Below, piece after piece: positions 26,759-35,029 of a stretch of 64,000 nucleotides of DNA. Both the position numbers and the translations under genes were made by a program. Every line of letters begins with the position of its first letter. Position 1 is the first letter of the stretch. The notes beneath the pieces are model-generated. The model was not told the origin of the DNA, ran no database searches, and saw only the letters and a program-made list of their open reading frames with translations. The DNA is from Methylobacterium planeticum. Its GTDB lineage: Bacteria; Pseudomonadota; Alphaproteobacteria; Rhizobiales; Beijerinckiaceae. The stretch lies in the NCBI RefSeq assembly GCF_008806345.1, contig NZ_VZZJ01000007.1, positions 124,001-188,000 of the forward strand, in the 5' to 3' direction.

Positions 26759-27460
26759 TCAGAGCCCCTCGGCTGCCGCGTGCGCGTCGTCGAAGCCGAG
26801 CAGCCCGGCGAGATGCGTCCGCGCCCGGCTGACACGGCTCTTCACGGTGCCGACCTGACACTGGAGCCGGCTCGCGGCCTCCTCGTAGGTATAGCCCTCG
26901 GCTCCGACGAGGAGGAGCGCCTCGCGCTGTGCCGCCGGGACCTTGGCGAGGGTCGTGTAAAGGCGCTTGAGGGCGATGACGTCGTCCTGTTCGGGTCGCG
27001 CGGTGAGGCGCGCCGCGTGGGCACCGTCGGCGTCCTCGACCTCGCGCTTGGCCTTGCGGATCTCCGAGTAGAACTGGTTGCGCATGATGGTGAAGAGCCA
27101 GGCGATCATGTTCGAGCCCGGCTGGAAGCGGTGCTGGTTGGCCCAGGCCTTGACCAGGGTCTCCTGAACCAGATCATCCGTGCGCGTGCCATCCCCGGTG
27201 AGCGAGAACCCGAACGTGCGCAGCGCCGGCAGCGCGCTCATCAGGCCGGCGCGAAAATCCTTCGAGACCCGCTCGCCGCGCTCCGCCAGGATCGCCTCGA
27301 ACCGCGCGAGCAGGCCGAGGAGCCGCTCCGGCACCGCCTCCGTCAGCGCATCGCCGAAATAGGCCTGGAGCTGACCCCCGAGGTGATCCCGGACGACGAC
27401 GGCGACATCGATCTCGCCGGCGTCTCGATCGCCGATGTCCGGTGCTGCGTTTCGCGTCAT
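26759..27460 (-). CDS. ecfG: EcfG-type RNA polymerase sigma factor with N-terminal NepR-like anti-sigma segment
   Basis: 233 residues. Residues 70-140 are sigma region 2 (TDDLVQETLVKAW, FTIMRNQFYSEIRKAKREVED, very EcfG-like); 160-220 are region 4 with HTH YTYEEAASRLQCQVGTVKSRV. EcfG directs the alphaproteobacterial general stress response. The protein is longer than usual EcfG (about 180 residues) because residues 27-56 (LGGQLQAYFGDALTEAVPER, then LLGLLARFE) match the NepR consensus, in which IG..L...YD..V.E.VP.R is followed by LL..L. NepR normally is a separate anti-sigma protein sequestered by PhyR. This looks like a built-in anti-sigma module. No phyR or separate nepR is in the window. Confidence 0.85.
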   Translation of the reverse strand: MTRNAAPDIGDRDAGEIDVAVVVRDHLGGQLQAYFGDALTEAVPERLLGLLARFEAILAERGERVSKDFRAGLMSALPALRTFGFSLTGDGTRTDDLVQETLVKAWANQHRFQPGSNMIAWLFTIMRNQFYSEIRKAKREVEDADGAHAARLTARPEQDDVIALKRLYTTLAKVPAAQREALLLVGAEGYTYEEAASRLQCQVGTVKSRVSRARTHLAGLLGFDDAHAAAEGL

Positions 27461-27838
27461 GAGGTATCCGTGGAAAGCGAGGATCCGTCACTTTTAAGAG
27501 GTTCTAACTTGAACGCCTCTTGAACGATTGGACCATGGTGAACAAAATCGTCTCTCGATGCCTGCGCGCCGCCCGGTGGCCCGACGGACCGGCCGCGTGC
27601 CCGACCGATCGGTCGCCGCCGACAGGGTGCGGACGGCTGGCTGAAACCCCGCCACGAGCGTGTGCATAGCGCACAGAGCGGAACCGGAACGGCGCTCGCC
27701 CGGAGGCGAACGGAGCGCTCAGTAGTTACCGCTGGGGCGCCGAGACTGAACTCCGGCACAGCCCGCCCGTTGAGCTTCGCATGCGCGGCCCGGCATTGCG
27801 GGCGGCGCTCTTCTGCTTGACGACAAGGAGGGTCTGCC
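27461..27838. other. Intergenic region with an inverted repeat near the sigma factor start
   Basis: About 380 bases between divergent genes. An imperfect inverted repeat (AAGAGGTTC, six-base spacer, GAACGCCTCTT; 27496-27521) lies 36-61 bases before the sigma factor start, where its promoter should be. I found no EcfG-type promoter (GGAAC-N16/17-GTT) here, so simple autoregulation is not supported. Nothing else is seen. Confidence 0.45.
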
Positions 27839-28093
27839 ATGCGGCACCTCGCGATGCTCGGGCCCATGATCGCCCTCGGCGCCGGCCTTACCGCCTTCAC
27901 CCCGGCGCGCGCGGAGGCGCAGGTGGCGCCAGCGGCCGCACCCGTCCACGTTCTCCCGGCGCCGGGCTGCTTCGGCGGCTGCCGGGCCGCCCTCCCGCCC
28001 TGCCGCGTCGGACGGCGCTGGTATGGGCCCTACGGCTATGTCTGCTACCGGCCGGAGCCGTATTACCGCCCGTCCTGGCTGAGCCGCCTCTGA
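27839..28093 (+). CDS. Small secreted protein rich in Tyr, Pro and Cys
   Basis: 84 residues. Signal peptide at 1-28 (MRHLAMLGPMIALGAGL core, Ala-rich cleavage region). The mature part has paired Cys (GCFGGCRAALPPC) and a terminal run of Tyr, Pro and Arg (YGPYGYVCYRPEPYYRPSW), a composition common in small exported proteins of Methylobacterium and Rhizobiales. AAGGAGG precedes the ATG. Four cysteines could form two disulfides in the periplasm. Function unknown. Confidence 0.75.
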   Translation: MRHLAMLGPMIALGAGLTAFTPARAEAQVAPAAAPVHVLPAPGCFGGCRAALPPCRVGRRWYGPYGYVCYRPEPYYRPSWLSRL

Positions 28094-28434
28094 TCGGGAT
28101 CGCCCGGGTCGCCTGATCCAGTCCCGCGGGCCAGTGATGGCGTCGATGCCCAGACAAGCGGCGATCTGATCGCTCGCATTGCATTGGTCTGCGCTTACCT
28201 TCAACCGATCTCCGGCGCTGCGCGATGTCATGATCCGGGCCGGTAGGGCAATCTCGTCGGTTCCACCAAATCTCGCCCGCTCGCGACCGGTGTCCCGGCG
28301 ATCGAGCCAGCGCGATCCTGCCGCCTCAACTGGGTGTTAACCGATTATTAACCCTATCGACTGAGCATCGCGGCTGCTGTGCGGCGCACCATCGCGCTCC
28401 GGTTCCGATCGGCTTCGAACGGCTGCGCGTGTTG
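28094..28434. other. Intergenic region holding the hybrid kinase promoter
   Basis: About 340 bases with no credible gene. The right-hand part turns AT-rich and carries a perfect CtrA-type box (28337-28351), listed separately. Confidence 0.5.
28337..28351 (+). promoter_or_regulatory. Perfect CtrA-type box (TTAA-N7-TTAA)
   Basis: TTAACCGATTATTAA matches the full CtrA consensus, 84 bases before the ATG of the hybrid kinase. The surrounding GGTGTTAACC is shared exactly with the box upstream of bcsS (31507-31521). Such AT-rich spaced repeats are rare by chance in this GC-rich window. Confidence 0.7.
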
Positions 28435-30939
28435 ATGACCAAGCGTCGGTTTCAGGTTTCGCTGCGCACCTTCGCGGGCGCCTCCGTCGCCCTGGCGGTG
28501 GGCCTCGGCGGTGCCCTCGTGCTCGTCGCCTCGAGCTTCCAGGAGAGCGCCGCGCGGGTCGAGCAGACGCGGGCGACGCTGCAGCGCGCGGCGCCCCTCC
28601 TCGCCGAGCGCCTGGACCGGACCCTGCGCGACGTCGGGCGGGATGTCAGCCTCGCCGCCCTCAGCGAGCAGCTCGGCGAGGGCGCATCCTCCGCCAGCCT
28701 CGAGCGCTTCCTGGCCACGTGGCAGACGCTGCGCCCGGACTACGCCGACATTCTGGTTGCGGACCGCACGGGCCGCGTCCGCGCGACCGCGAGCGGCAAG
28801 TTCCTCGATGCCGACGTGTCCGGCAGCCTGTGGTTCGGCCGCGGCCTGCAAGGCATGGCGGCCGCGGACGCCACGGAGAGCAGCAAGGCCGGCACGCAGG
28901 CCCCACGCAACGTGATCGTGAGTGCGCCGATCGCCGAGGGCGCGAGGGGCGTCGTCGCGGTTCAGTTGACGCCGCGCTGGGTCGAGGAGGCCACGCAGGG
29001 CGTTCGCCGCAGCCTCGGCGAGCCGGGGCGGGCCGTCGCCTTCTCGGTGATCAACGCGAGCGGGCGGGCCATCATCCAGTCGGACCCGCAGGCACCCGGC
29101 GAGCGCGCGGCGGGACCCCTCGAATCCTCGGCCTCCCTCGGGGGTGACGAGGGGCCGGGCCTCGGATGGCTGATCCTCGCCCGCGGAACGCCCGAGTCCG
29201 TGGCCGGCCCGCATTCCGACCTGCATCTGCTGCCGCTTCTCCTGCTCGCTCTCCTGACGGCCGGCGGCGCGGCCTGGCTCGGGGGCGGGATCCTGGGGCG
29301 GCGCCTGCGCCGGATCGAGGCCTGGTGCGCCCGGGAGGAGACGGGGCAGCCGGTCACGTCCTTGCCGATCCGGGAACTGCAGGGCCTCGCGGAATCAGCC
29401 CTCGCCTCGATCGCCCGCGGGCGGAGCCGGGAGCGCATCGTCCAGGATACCCGCTCCGCGCTGGTGCGCAGCCGCGAGCGGGTCCGCGCCTTCAAGACGA
29501 TGGCGGGCTGGAGCTGCTGGGAAGTCGATCTCACCAACGGGCGGGTGACCTGGACCGACGCGGTCCTGCCGATCATGCCCTGCGCCACCGAGCGCGCGAC
29601 CTCCCTGGACGAACTCGTCAACCGCCTCGACCCCGACGACCGCGACCTCATGCGGGTCGCGATGCGGGCCGCGATCGCCGCCGGCGGCGCGCCCCAGGAC
29701 GTTACCCTCCGGACCCTGCCGGTGAACGACGAGCGCGCCGGGCGGCGCCTCCTCCTGCGCATGGCCCGGGTCCTCGACGACGGCGACACGCGCGAGCGGC
29801 TGCACGTGCTGAGCCGGGAGGTCGGTGTCGTCAACGCGGTCAAGGGCTCCGTCTCGCCCGTCGTCGGTCCCCTCGCGGCAGGGCCCGTCGAGCCCACGCT
29901 CGAGCGGCGCAAGGACGGGCTCCTGCGCAGCGTCACGGACGGCATCGTGCACGACATCAACAACGCGATCGCGGTCGTCATGACGGCGCTCGGGATGCTC
30001 AAGCATTACGGCGACGACCTTCCCGAGCACAGCCAGCGCATGGTCGATGTCGCGCTGCGCGGCGCGCGGAACGGCGCAGCGCTGACGCGGCGGGTGACCT
30101 CGCTGACCCGGCGCGAGGCGTCGTCCTTCGGCGAGACCGACATCGCGTCCGTCATCGACGATCTGACCGAGTTCCTGAAATCCTCGGTCGCGCCCCAGAT
30201 CACCATCGGCCTGTCCCTCGACGACAACCTGCCGCCCGTCCTGTGCAGCGAGCGGCACTTCGAGATCCTGATCCTGAACCTCGTCCTCGACGTGAAGACG
30301 GCCGTCCCGGGCGGCTGCGGCGTCTCCCTCATCGTGGAAGCGGCGCAACCGCCCGCCACCAGCCTGCTCGCGACGCGGCCGAGCCTGCGCCTGACCTTCT
30401 CGGCACCGGCCGACCTCTCGAAGGGGCGTGGGCTCACCTCCGTTGCCAATCTTGCCGACGAGATCGGCGCCGCCTTCGAGGTGCAGGCCGTCGGCGGCAG
30501 CACCAACGTCCTCCTCTGGCTTCCCGCCGGGGAGCGGCAGCCGGTCGTCCAGGCGCCGGACTCCGTGCCGGCCGACGAGCTCAAGATCCTCCTGGTCGAG
30601 CCCGACATGCTGCTGCGCTCGACCGCGGCGAACGCGCTTGCCGAACTCGGCCACGAGGTGACGGTGGCGGCCGCGAGCGAGCAGGCGATGGAGATCCTGT
30701 CGGCGCGCCGGGATTTCGATGTCCTGATCGCCGATTACGCGATGCCCGGGATGGGCGGCCTCCATCTCGCCGCCACCATCTCGCGGACACATCCGCGCCT
30801 GCGGATCATCCTGGCCGGCCCGCGCGGCCACCTGCCGGCGAATGCCCAGGTGTTCCAGCAACTCCACAAGCCGTTCGGTTTCGCCGAACTGACGCTCGCC
30901 CTCGAAACGCAGGCCGACAGGTCCGCGCGCGCGGCCTGA
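28435..30939 (+). CDS. Hybrid sensor histidine kinase with degenerate ATPase and C-terminal receiver
   Basis: 834 residues. TM1 at 12-33, an extracytoplasmic sensor region (about 35-260), TM2 at about 264-287, a linker, a PAS-like region (about 340-460), HisKA with the phospho-His506 in DGIVHDINNAI, an ATPase-like domain (about 570-697) and a receiver (715-834) with Glu722/Asp724 and phosphoacceptor Asp767 (LIADYAMPG). The ATPase N-box reads ILNLVLDVKTA where NLxxNARDA is usual, so the key Asn is replaced and the glycine boxes are weak; kinase activity is doubtful. Start: ATG reading MTKRRF; GTG and TTG lie just upstream in frame. A CtrA-type box lies 84 bases before it. Confidence 0.82.
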   Translation: MTKRRFQVSLRTFAGASVALAVGLGGALVLVASSFQESAARVEQTRATLQRAAPLLAERLDRTLRDVGRDVSLAALSEQLGEGASSASLERFLATWQTLRPDYADILVADRTGRVRATASGKFLDADVSGSLWFGRGLQGMAAADATESSKAGTQAPRNVIVSAPIAEGARGVVAVQLTPRWVEEATQGVRRSLGEPGRAVAFSVINASGRAIIQSDPQAPGERAAGPLESSASLGGDEGPGLGWLILARGTPESVAGPHSDLHLLPLLLLALLTAGGAAWLGGGILGRRLRRIEAWCAREETGQPVTSLPIRELQGLAESALASIARGRSRERIVQDTRSALVRSRERVRAFKTMAGWSCWEVDLTNGRVTWTDAVLPIMPCATERATSLDELVNRLDPDDRDLMRVAMRAAIAAGGAPQDVTLRTLPVNDERAGRRLLLRMARVLDDGDTRERLHVLSREVGVVNAVKGSVSPVVGPLAAGPVEPTLERRKDGLLRSVTDGIVHDINNAIAVVMTALGMLKHYGDDLPEHSQRMVDVALRGARNGAALTRRVTSLTRREASSFGETDIASVIDDLTEFLKSSVAPQITIGLSLDDNLPPVLCSERHFEILILNLVLDVKTAVPGGCGVSLIVEAAQPPATSLLATRPSLRLTFSAPADLSKGRGLTSVANLADEIGAAFEVQAVGGSTNVLLWLPAGERQPVVQAPDSVPADELKILLVEPDMLLRSTAANALAELGHEVTVAAASEQAMEILSARRDFDVLIADYAMPGMGGLHLAATISRTHPRLRIILAGPRGHLPANAQVFQQLHKPFGFAELTLALETQADRSARAA

Positions 30940-31596
30940 CCCCAATCCGGGCCGCTCCGGACCGGGCTCCGACCGGTCGGGGCATCGAGGGTCCGTTCCT
31001 CGCGACGCTGCCCCGGCTCTGGCCGGCCGTCCGGCCTCGTCGGCGCCGCCCCCGCGCACCGGACGGCGAGAGGCGGCGGGCTCCCGAGCGCCCGCTTCAG
31101 CCTGCCCTCGGGACCGTGAGGCGATGCCGCATGCCGGGGCGCGCGGGTCCGTCCCGTGCCCGGAGCCGGCCGGCACCGGACCAAGCCGCGCGATCTTGCG
31201 CCTCCGGGACGCGATCCCGGACGACGCAACCGCAATGCCGTTCAGATCGAACCACGCGACCGCGCTGAACCGATCCCCGCGCGGCGCGCATCGGGATTTC
31301 GCAGCCATCTTCGACTTCGGCACGACGTCAGCTGAGGTTGCGCGCATCCTGGCGCGGTCTCATCCAATCTGCCCAATTTCTGTTCAGATTAGCCGCGGGC
31401 CGGGACACCGATAAGCGGATCGTTCGCTGTCAAACCGGCGATCGAGTACCCGGTTCGCTGATGCAAATGAGACACAGAGGAATGAAAGTGACCAGATAAA
31501 GTGGTGTTAACCATTCGTTAACCGGGATAATTGAACAAAATCAACTAACGTTCGCTAAGCTCATTTGGCGAAATCCGCTGGTTGTGGAGAGGTTCC
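30940..31596. other. Long intergenic region upstream of the cellulose genes
   Basis: About 650 bases. The first 450 are GC-rich without a convincing gene. From about 31380 the sequence is markedly AT-rich for this genome and carries the perfect CtrA-type box at 31507-31521 and, presumably, the bcsS promoter. Confidence 0.5.
31507..31521 (+). promoter_or_regulatory. Perfect CtrA-type box (TTAA-N7-TTAA) upstream of bcsS
   Basis: TTAACCATTCGTTAA matches the consensus TTAA-N7-TTAA, and its first eight bases match the preferred TTAACCAT. It lies 76 bases before the bcsS start, similar to the distance at the hybrid kinase gene, and shares the flanking GGTGTTAACC. Confidence 0.72.
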
Positions 31597-32355
31597 GTGG
31601 TTCAGGGCACGCCATTGGTCGCGCGGGGAATGAGCCTCGCCCTCGCGCTGCTCTGGGCCGGATCGGCCTGCGGCGCGGATTGGTACACCGGCACCGAGCG
31701 GGCCGACCGGGCCGACGACTACATCGTGGCCTTCGACGGCGCCGCGACGGTGACGTCGAACAGTTCGGCCTTCGGCGCCCTGACGACGACGATCGCGCCC
31801 GCCGGCTCTCTGGTCGAGAGCGGCCCCCGCATCCGCGTGCAGGCCATCGCGGGCACCTACTCCTATCCGGGCGCCACCGCGGGAACGCGGGTGCGCGGCG
31901 AGCAGGAAGAGGGGACCGTGCTCACCGGATACGAGTGGATCTGGGATCAGGCCGCGATCGCCGGCTATGTCGGCTTCAACGTGCGGCACAACGAGCTCTC
32001 GATCCTCGATCCGCGCAATCCGGTGGTGGGCACGGGCATCGGCGCGAAGGTCGCGGCCGATATCTACCTCAACCCGACGCTGAACACGCTGGTCGCCGCG
32101 AACGCGTCGTACTCGACCCTGTTCAACGCCTATTACGTCCGCGCCAAGCTCGGCTTCATGGTCGCGGACGGCGTGTTCGTCGGCCCGGAGGGCACGCTCC
32201 TGGGCGATGCCTTCTTCAACCAATGGCGCGTCGGTGCACACCTGACTGGTTTCACGGTTGGCCCGATGAAGTTCTCGCTTGGTGCGGGCTATGCATATGA
32301 CCGTGTACAGAAGGGGGGCTACTACACCAGTGTTGAAGGGCGCGCGGCATTCTAG
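31597..32355 (+). CDS. bcsS: Cellulose biosynthesis protein BcsS
   Basis: 252 residues from a GTG start preceded by GGAGAGG. A signal peptide (residues 1-32, ending CGA) is followed by a domain of alternating hydrophobic strands with glycine- and aromatic-rich turns (YIVAFDGAATV, IAGYVGFNVRHNEL, MKFSLGAGYAYDRV, YYTSVEGRAAF), consistent with an outer-membrane beta-barrel and with the BcsS family of alphaproteobacteria. Its exact role in cellulose export is not established. It precedes bcsA on the same strand with a gap of about 100 bases. Confidence 0.8.
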   Translation: MVQGTPLVARGMSLALALLWAGSACGADWYTGTERADRADDYIVAFDGAATVTSNSSAFGALTTTIAPAGSLVESGPRIRVQAIAGTYSYPGATAGTRVRGEQEEGTVLTGYEWIWDQAAIAGYVGFNVRHNELSILDPRNPVVGTGIGAKVAADIYLNPTLNTLVAANASYSTLFNAYYVRAKLGFMVADGVFVGPEGTLLGDAFFNQWRVGAHLTGFTVGPMKFSLGAGYAYDRVQKGGYYTSVEGRAAF

Positions 32356-32452
32356 CCAATTCTGAGACGATTGCCTCAAAACGGCAGCGCATCCCGATCA
32401 AGACTCGCGTAGGCGCGTCCTATTCTGAAACACATTGAAGCCGCTTCGTCGA

Positions 32453-34957
32453 ATGTTTCGGCGGGTGCAGCCCGGGCAACGTCAGGACTTTACCTCGATG
32501 CCGATTTTCCTCGTCCGGCTCTCGTGGCTTGTCACCACCGCGGTGGTCGTCGCGCTGCTGCTGCAGCCGGTCGGCACGGCGGTGCAGCTGGAGATGAGCC
32601 TCTGCGCGATCGCCGCGATGCTCGGCATCTGGCTCTTCACGCGTGGACGTGCCTCGCATTACGTCTTCCTCGGGATCGGAAGCCTGGTCGTCATCAAGTA
32701 TTTCTACTGGCGGATCACCCGGACGCTGCCGTGGTCGGCCGATCCGCTCAGCCTGACCGCCGGCCTGATCCTTCTGGCGGCCGAACTCTACTATCTCTAT
32801 ATCCTGTTCCTCAGCCTCGTCATCAATGCCGACCCGCTCAACCGCGAACCCGCGCTGATCAAGGACGAGGACGCGCTCCCGAGCGTCGACATCTTCGTGC
32901 CGAGCTACAACGAGGACGAGTCCATCCTAGCCACCACCCTGGCCGCGGCCCGCTCCCTCGACTATCCGGCGGACAAGCTGACGGTCTGGCTCCTCGACGA
33001 TGGCGGCACCGACCAGAAATGCGCCGATCCCGACCGACAGAAGAGCATGGCGGCGCGCGCCCGCCGCACGACGCTCCAGCATCTCTGCGAGGCGCTCGGC
33101 GTCCGCTACCTCACCCGTAGGCGCAATCTCCACGCGAAGGCCGGCAACCTGAACAATGGGCTCGCCCACGCGACCGGCGACATCGTGGTCGTCCTCGATG
33201 CCGACCACGTGCCGTTCCGCTCGTTCCTGCGCGAGACGATCGGGCATTTCGCCCGGGATCCGCGCCTGTTCCTGGTGCAGACGCCGCACGCCTTCCTGAA
33301 CCCCGACCCGATCGAGCGGAACCTGCGCACCTTCGAACGCATGCCCTCCGAGAACGAGATGTTCTACGCCATCGGCCAGCGCGGGCTCGACAAGTGGAAC
33401 GGCTCGTTCTTCTGCGGATCGGCCGCGCTCCTGCGGCGCAAGGCCCTCGACGAGGCGGGGGGATTCTCGGGCATCACCATCACGGAGGATTGCGAGACCG
33501 CCTTCGAATTGCACGCGCGCGGCTGGACCAGCGTCTACGTCGACAAGCCGCTGATCGCGGGGCTGCAGCCCGACACCCTGCGGGATTTCATCGGCCAGCG
33601 CTCGCGCTGGTGCCAGGGCATGCTGCAGATCATGATCCTGAAGAACCCGATCTTCAAGCGGGGCCTCAAGTCGATCCAGCGCCTCTGCTACATGTCGAAC
33701 ATGACGTATTGGTTCTTCCCGATACCGTGCCTGATCTTCATGTTCGCGCCGCTGCTGTACATCTTTTTCGACATGAAGATCGTCGTCGCGAACGTCGACG
33801 AGGCGCTGGCCTACACCGCAACGTACATCATCGTGAACATGATGATGCAGAGCTATCTCTACGGCCGCGTGCGCTGGCCCTTCGTCTCGGAACTCTACGA
33901 GTATGTTCAGGGGCTGTTCCTGATCAAGGCGACCGCCTCCGTCATCCTGTCGCCGCGCAAGCCCACCTTCAACGTCACGGCGAAGAACGTCACGCTCGAC
34001 CACGACCACCTCTCGCCGCTCGCGCTGCCCTTCTTCATCGTCTACGCCATCCTGCTGACGGGCAGCCTCGTGGCGGCCTATCGCTACCTGTTCGAGCCCG
34101 GCATCACGAACCTGATGCTCGTGGTCGGCCTCTGGAACCTCATCAACGTCATCAAGGCCGGCGCGGCCCTCGGCGTCACGGCGGAACGCCGCCAGGTCGA
34201 GACCACACCCTCGCTCGCGGTCGATCGGCAGGCCGTGCTGACCCTGAACGGGCTCGCCATCGACGTCCGCGTCGAGCGGGTCTCCGCCGAGCGCTGCCGG
34301 CTGCGCATGGACGCGATCGTGCCGATGCGCCGGGGTGACGATTCCAGCGCCGGCCTCCTCGCCATCGTGCCCCTGCGCGAGGGCCAGGGGCCTTCGGCGG
34401 CATCCGGCACCTGGCCGACGATCCCGGTGGTGCTGTCCGGCTCGACGCCGGTCGGCGAGGAGACCCTGTGCGAGTGCCGCTTCGAGCGGCTGCGGCCGCA
34501 GGACCACTTCGCGCTCGCCGACCTGATGTACGGCGATGCCGGGGCGATGACGCGCTTCCAGGCGCGTCGGCGCCGGCACAAGAACCTGTTCGCCGGGACC
34601 GCCCAGTTCATCTGGTGGGGCGTCACCGAGCCGTTCCGCGCGCTCTCCTACGCCGTCGCGGGCCTGCGCACGCGGCGCCCCGCCGAGGCGGAGGCCGAGA
34701 TCCCGGTGCCGAAGACCATCGGCATGCGGCGCAAGCTCATCGGCGCCGCCGCCCAGAATCCGCTGCCGGTGGGCGCCGCGGCCCGGGTCACCGAGCCGGC
34801 CCCGGATGCCGGTGCCGAGATCGCCTCGGAGCCCGCGGGCGAGCCGCCACCGACCTGGCTGCAACTGATGATCGATGCCGAGAACGAAGCGCTCGCCCGC
34901 AATCGCAAGCGCCGCGCGGCCGATCTCGGGCCGACCGCCGAGCCGGCGGCGGGCTGA
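32453..34957 (+). CDS. bcsA: Cellulose synthase catalytic subunit BcsA
   Basis: 834 residues from the ATG reading MFRRVQPG; a TTG six codons upstream is an alternative start and neither has a good ribosome-binding site. Eight or so membrane segments flank a GT2 domain with all catalytic motifs: DDGG (182-185), DAD (249-251), TED (344-346), QRSRW (382-386), and the gating-loop FNVTAKN (506-512). It polymerises UDP-glucose to cellulose and extrudes it. The PilZ region is degenerate: RxxxR appears as ERRQVETTPS (578-587) and DxSxxG as RVSAER (609-614), so c-di-GMP binding is doubtful. First synthase gene of bcsA-bcsB-bcsZ-TPR-bcsN. Confidence 0.93.
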   Translation: MFRRVQPGQRQDFTSMPIFLVRLSWLVTTAVVVALLLQPVGTAVQLEMSLCAIAAMLGIWLFTRGRASHYVFLGIGSLVVIKYFYWRITRTLPWSADPLSLTAGLILLAAELYYLYILFLSLVINADPLNREPALIKDEDALPSVDIFVPSYNEDESILATTLAAARSLDYPADKLTVWLLDDGGTDQKCADPDRQKSMAARARRTTLQHLCEALGVRYLTRRRNLHAKAGNLNNGLAHATGDIVVVLDADHVPFRSFLRETIGHFARDPRLFLVQTPHAFLNPDPIERNLRTFERMPSENEMFYAIGQRGLDKWNGSFFCGSAALLRRKALDEAGGFSGITITEDCETAFELHARGWTSVYVDKPLIAGLQPDTLRDFIGQRSRWCQGMLQIMILKNPIFKRGLKSIQRLCYMSNMTYWFFPIPCLIFMFAPLLYIFFDMKIVVANVDEALAYTATYIIVNMMMQSYLYGRVRWPFVSELYEYVQGLFLIKATASVILSPRKPTFNVTAKNVTLDHDHLSPLALPFFIVYAILLTGSLVAAYRYLFEPGITNLMLVVGLWNLINVIKAGAALGVTAERRQVETTPSLAVDRQAVLTLNGLAIDVRVERVSAERCRLRMDAIVPMRRGDDSSAGLLAIVPLREGQGPSAASGTWPTIPVVLSGSTPVGEETLCECRFERLRPQDHFALADLMYGDAGAMTRFQARRRRHKNLFAGTAQFIWWGVTEPFRALSYAVAGLRTRRPAEAEAEIPVPKTIGMRRKLIGAAAQNPLPVGAAARVTEPAPDAGAEIASEPAGEPPPTWLQLMIDAENEALARNRKRRAADLGPTAEPAAG

Positions 34958-35029
34958 GGCCATGATGCTGATCCCGGCAGGGCCGATGTTCCGGCCCCTC
35001 TCCCCCTCACGCGAGCGCTGACGGTCGAG

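Noticed and set aside
27461..27838. EcfG-type promoter (GGAAC-N16/17-GTT) at the sigma factor or the small secreted protein gene
   Set aside because: GGAAC occurs near 27680 but no GTT at the required spacing; I could not support a site.
31124..31414. Possible small gene in the long gap before bcsS
   Set aside because: No ribosome-binding site and composition typical of non-coding GC-rich DNA.
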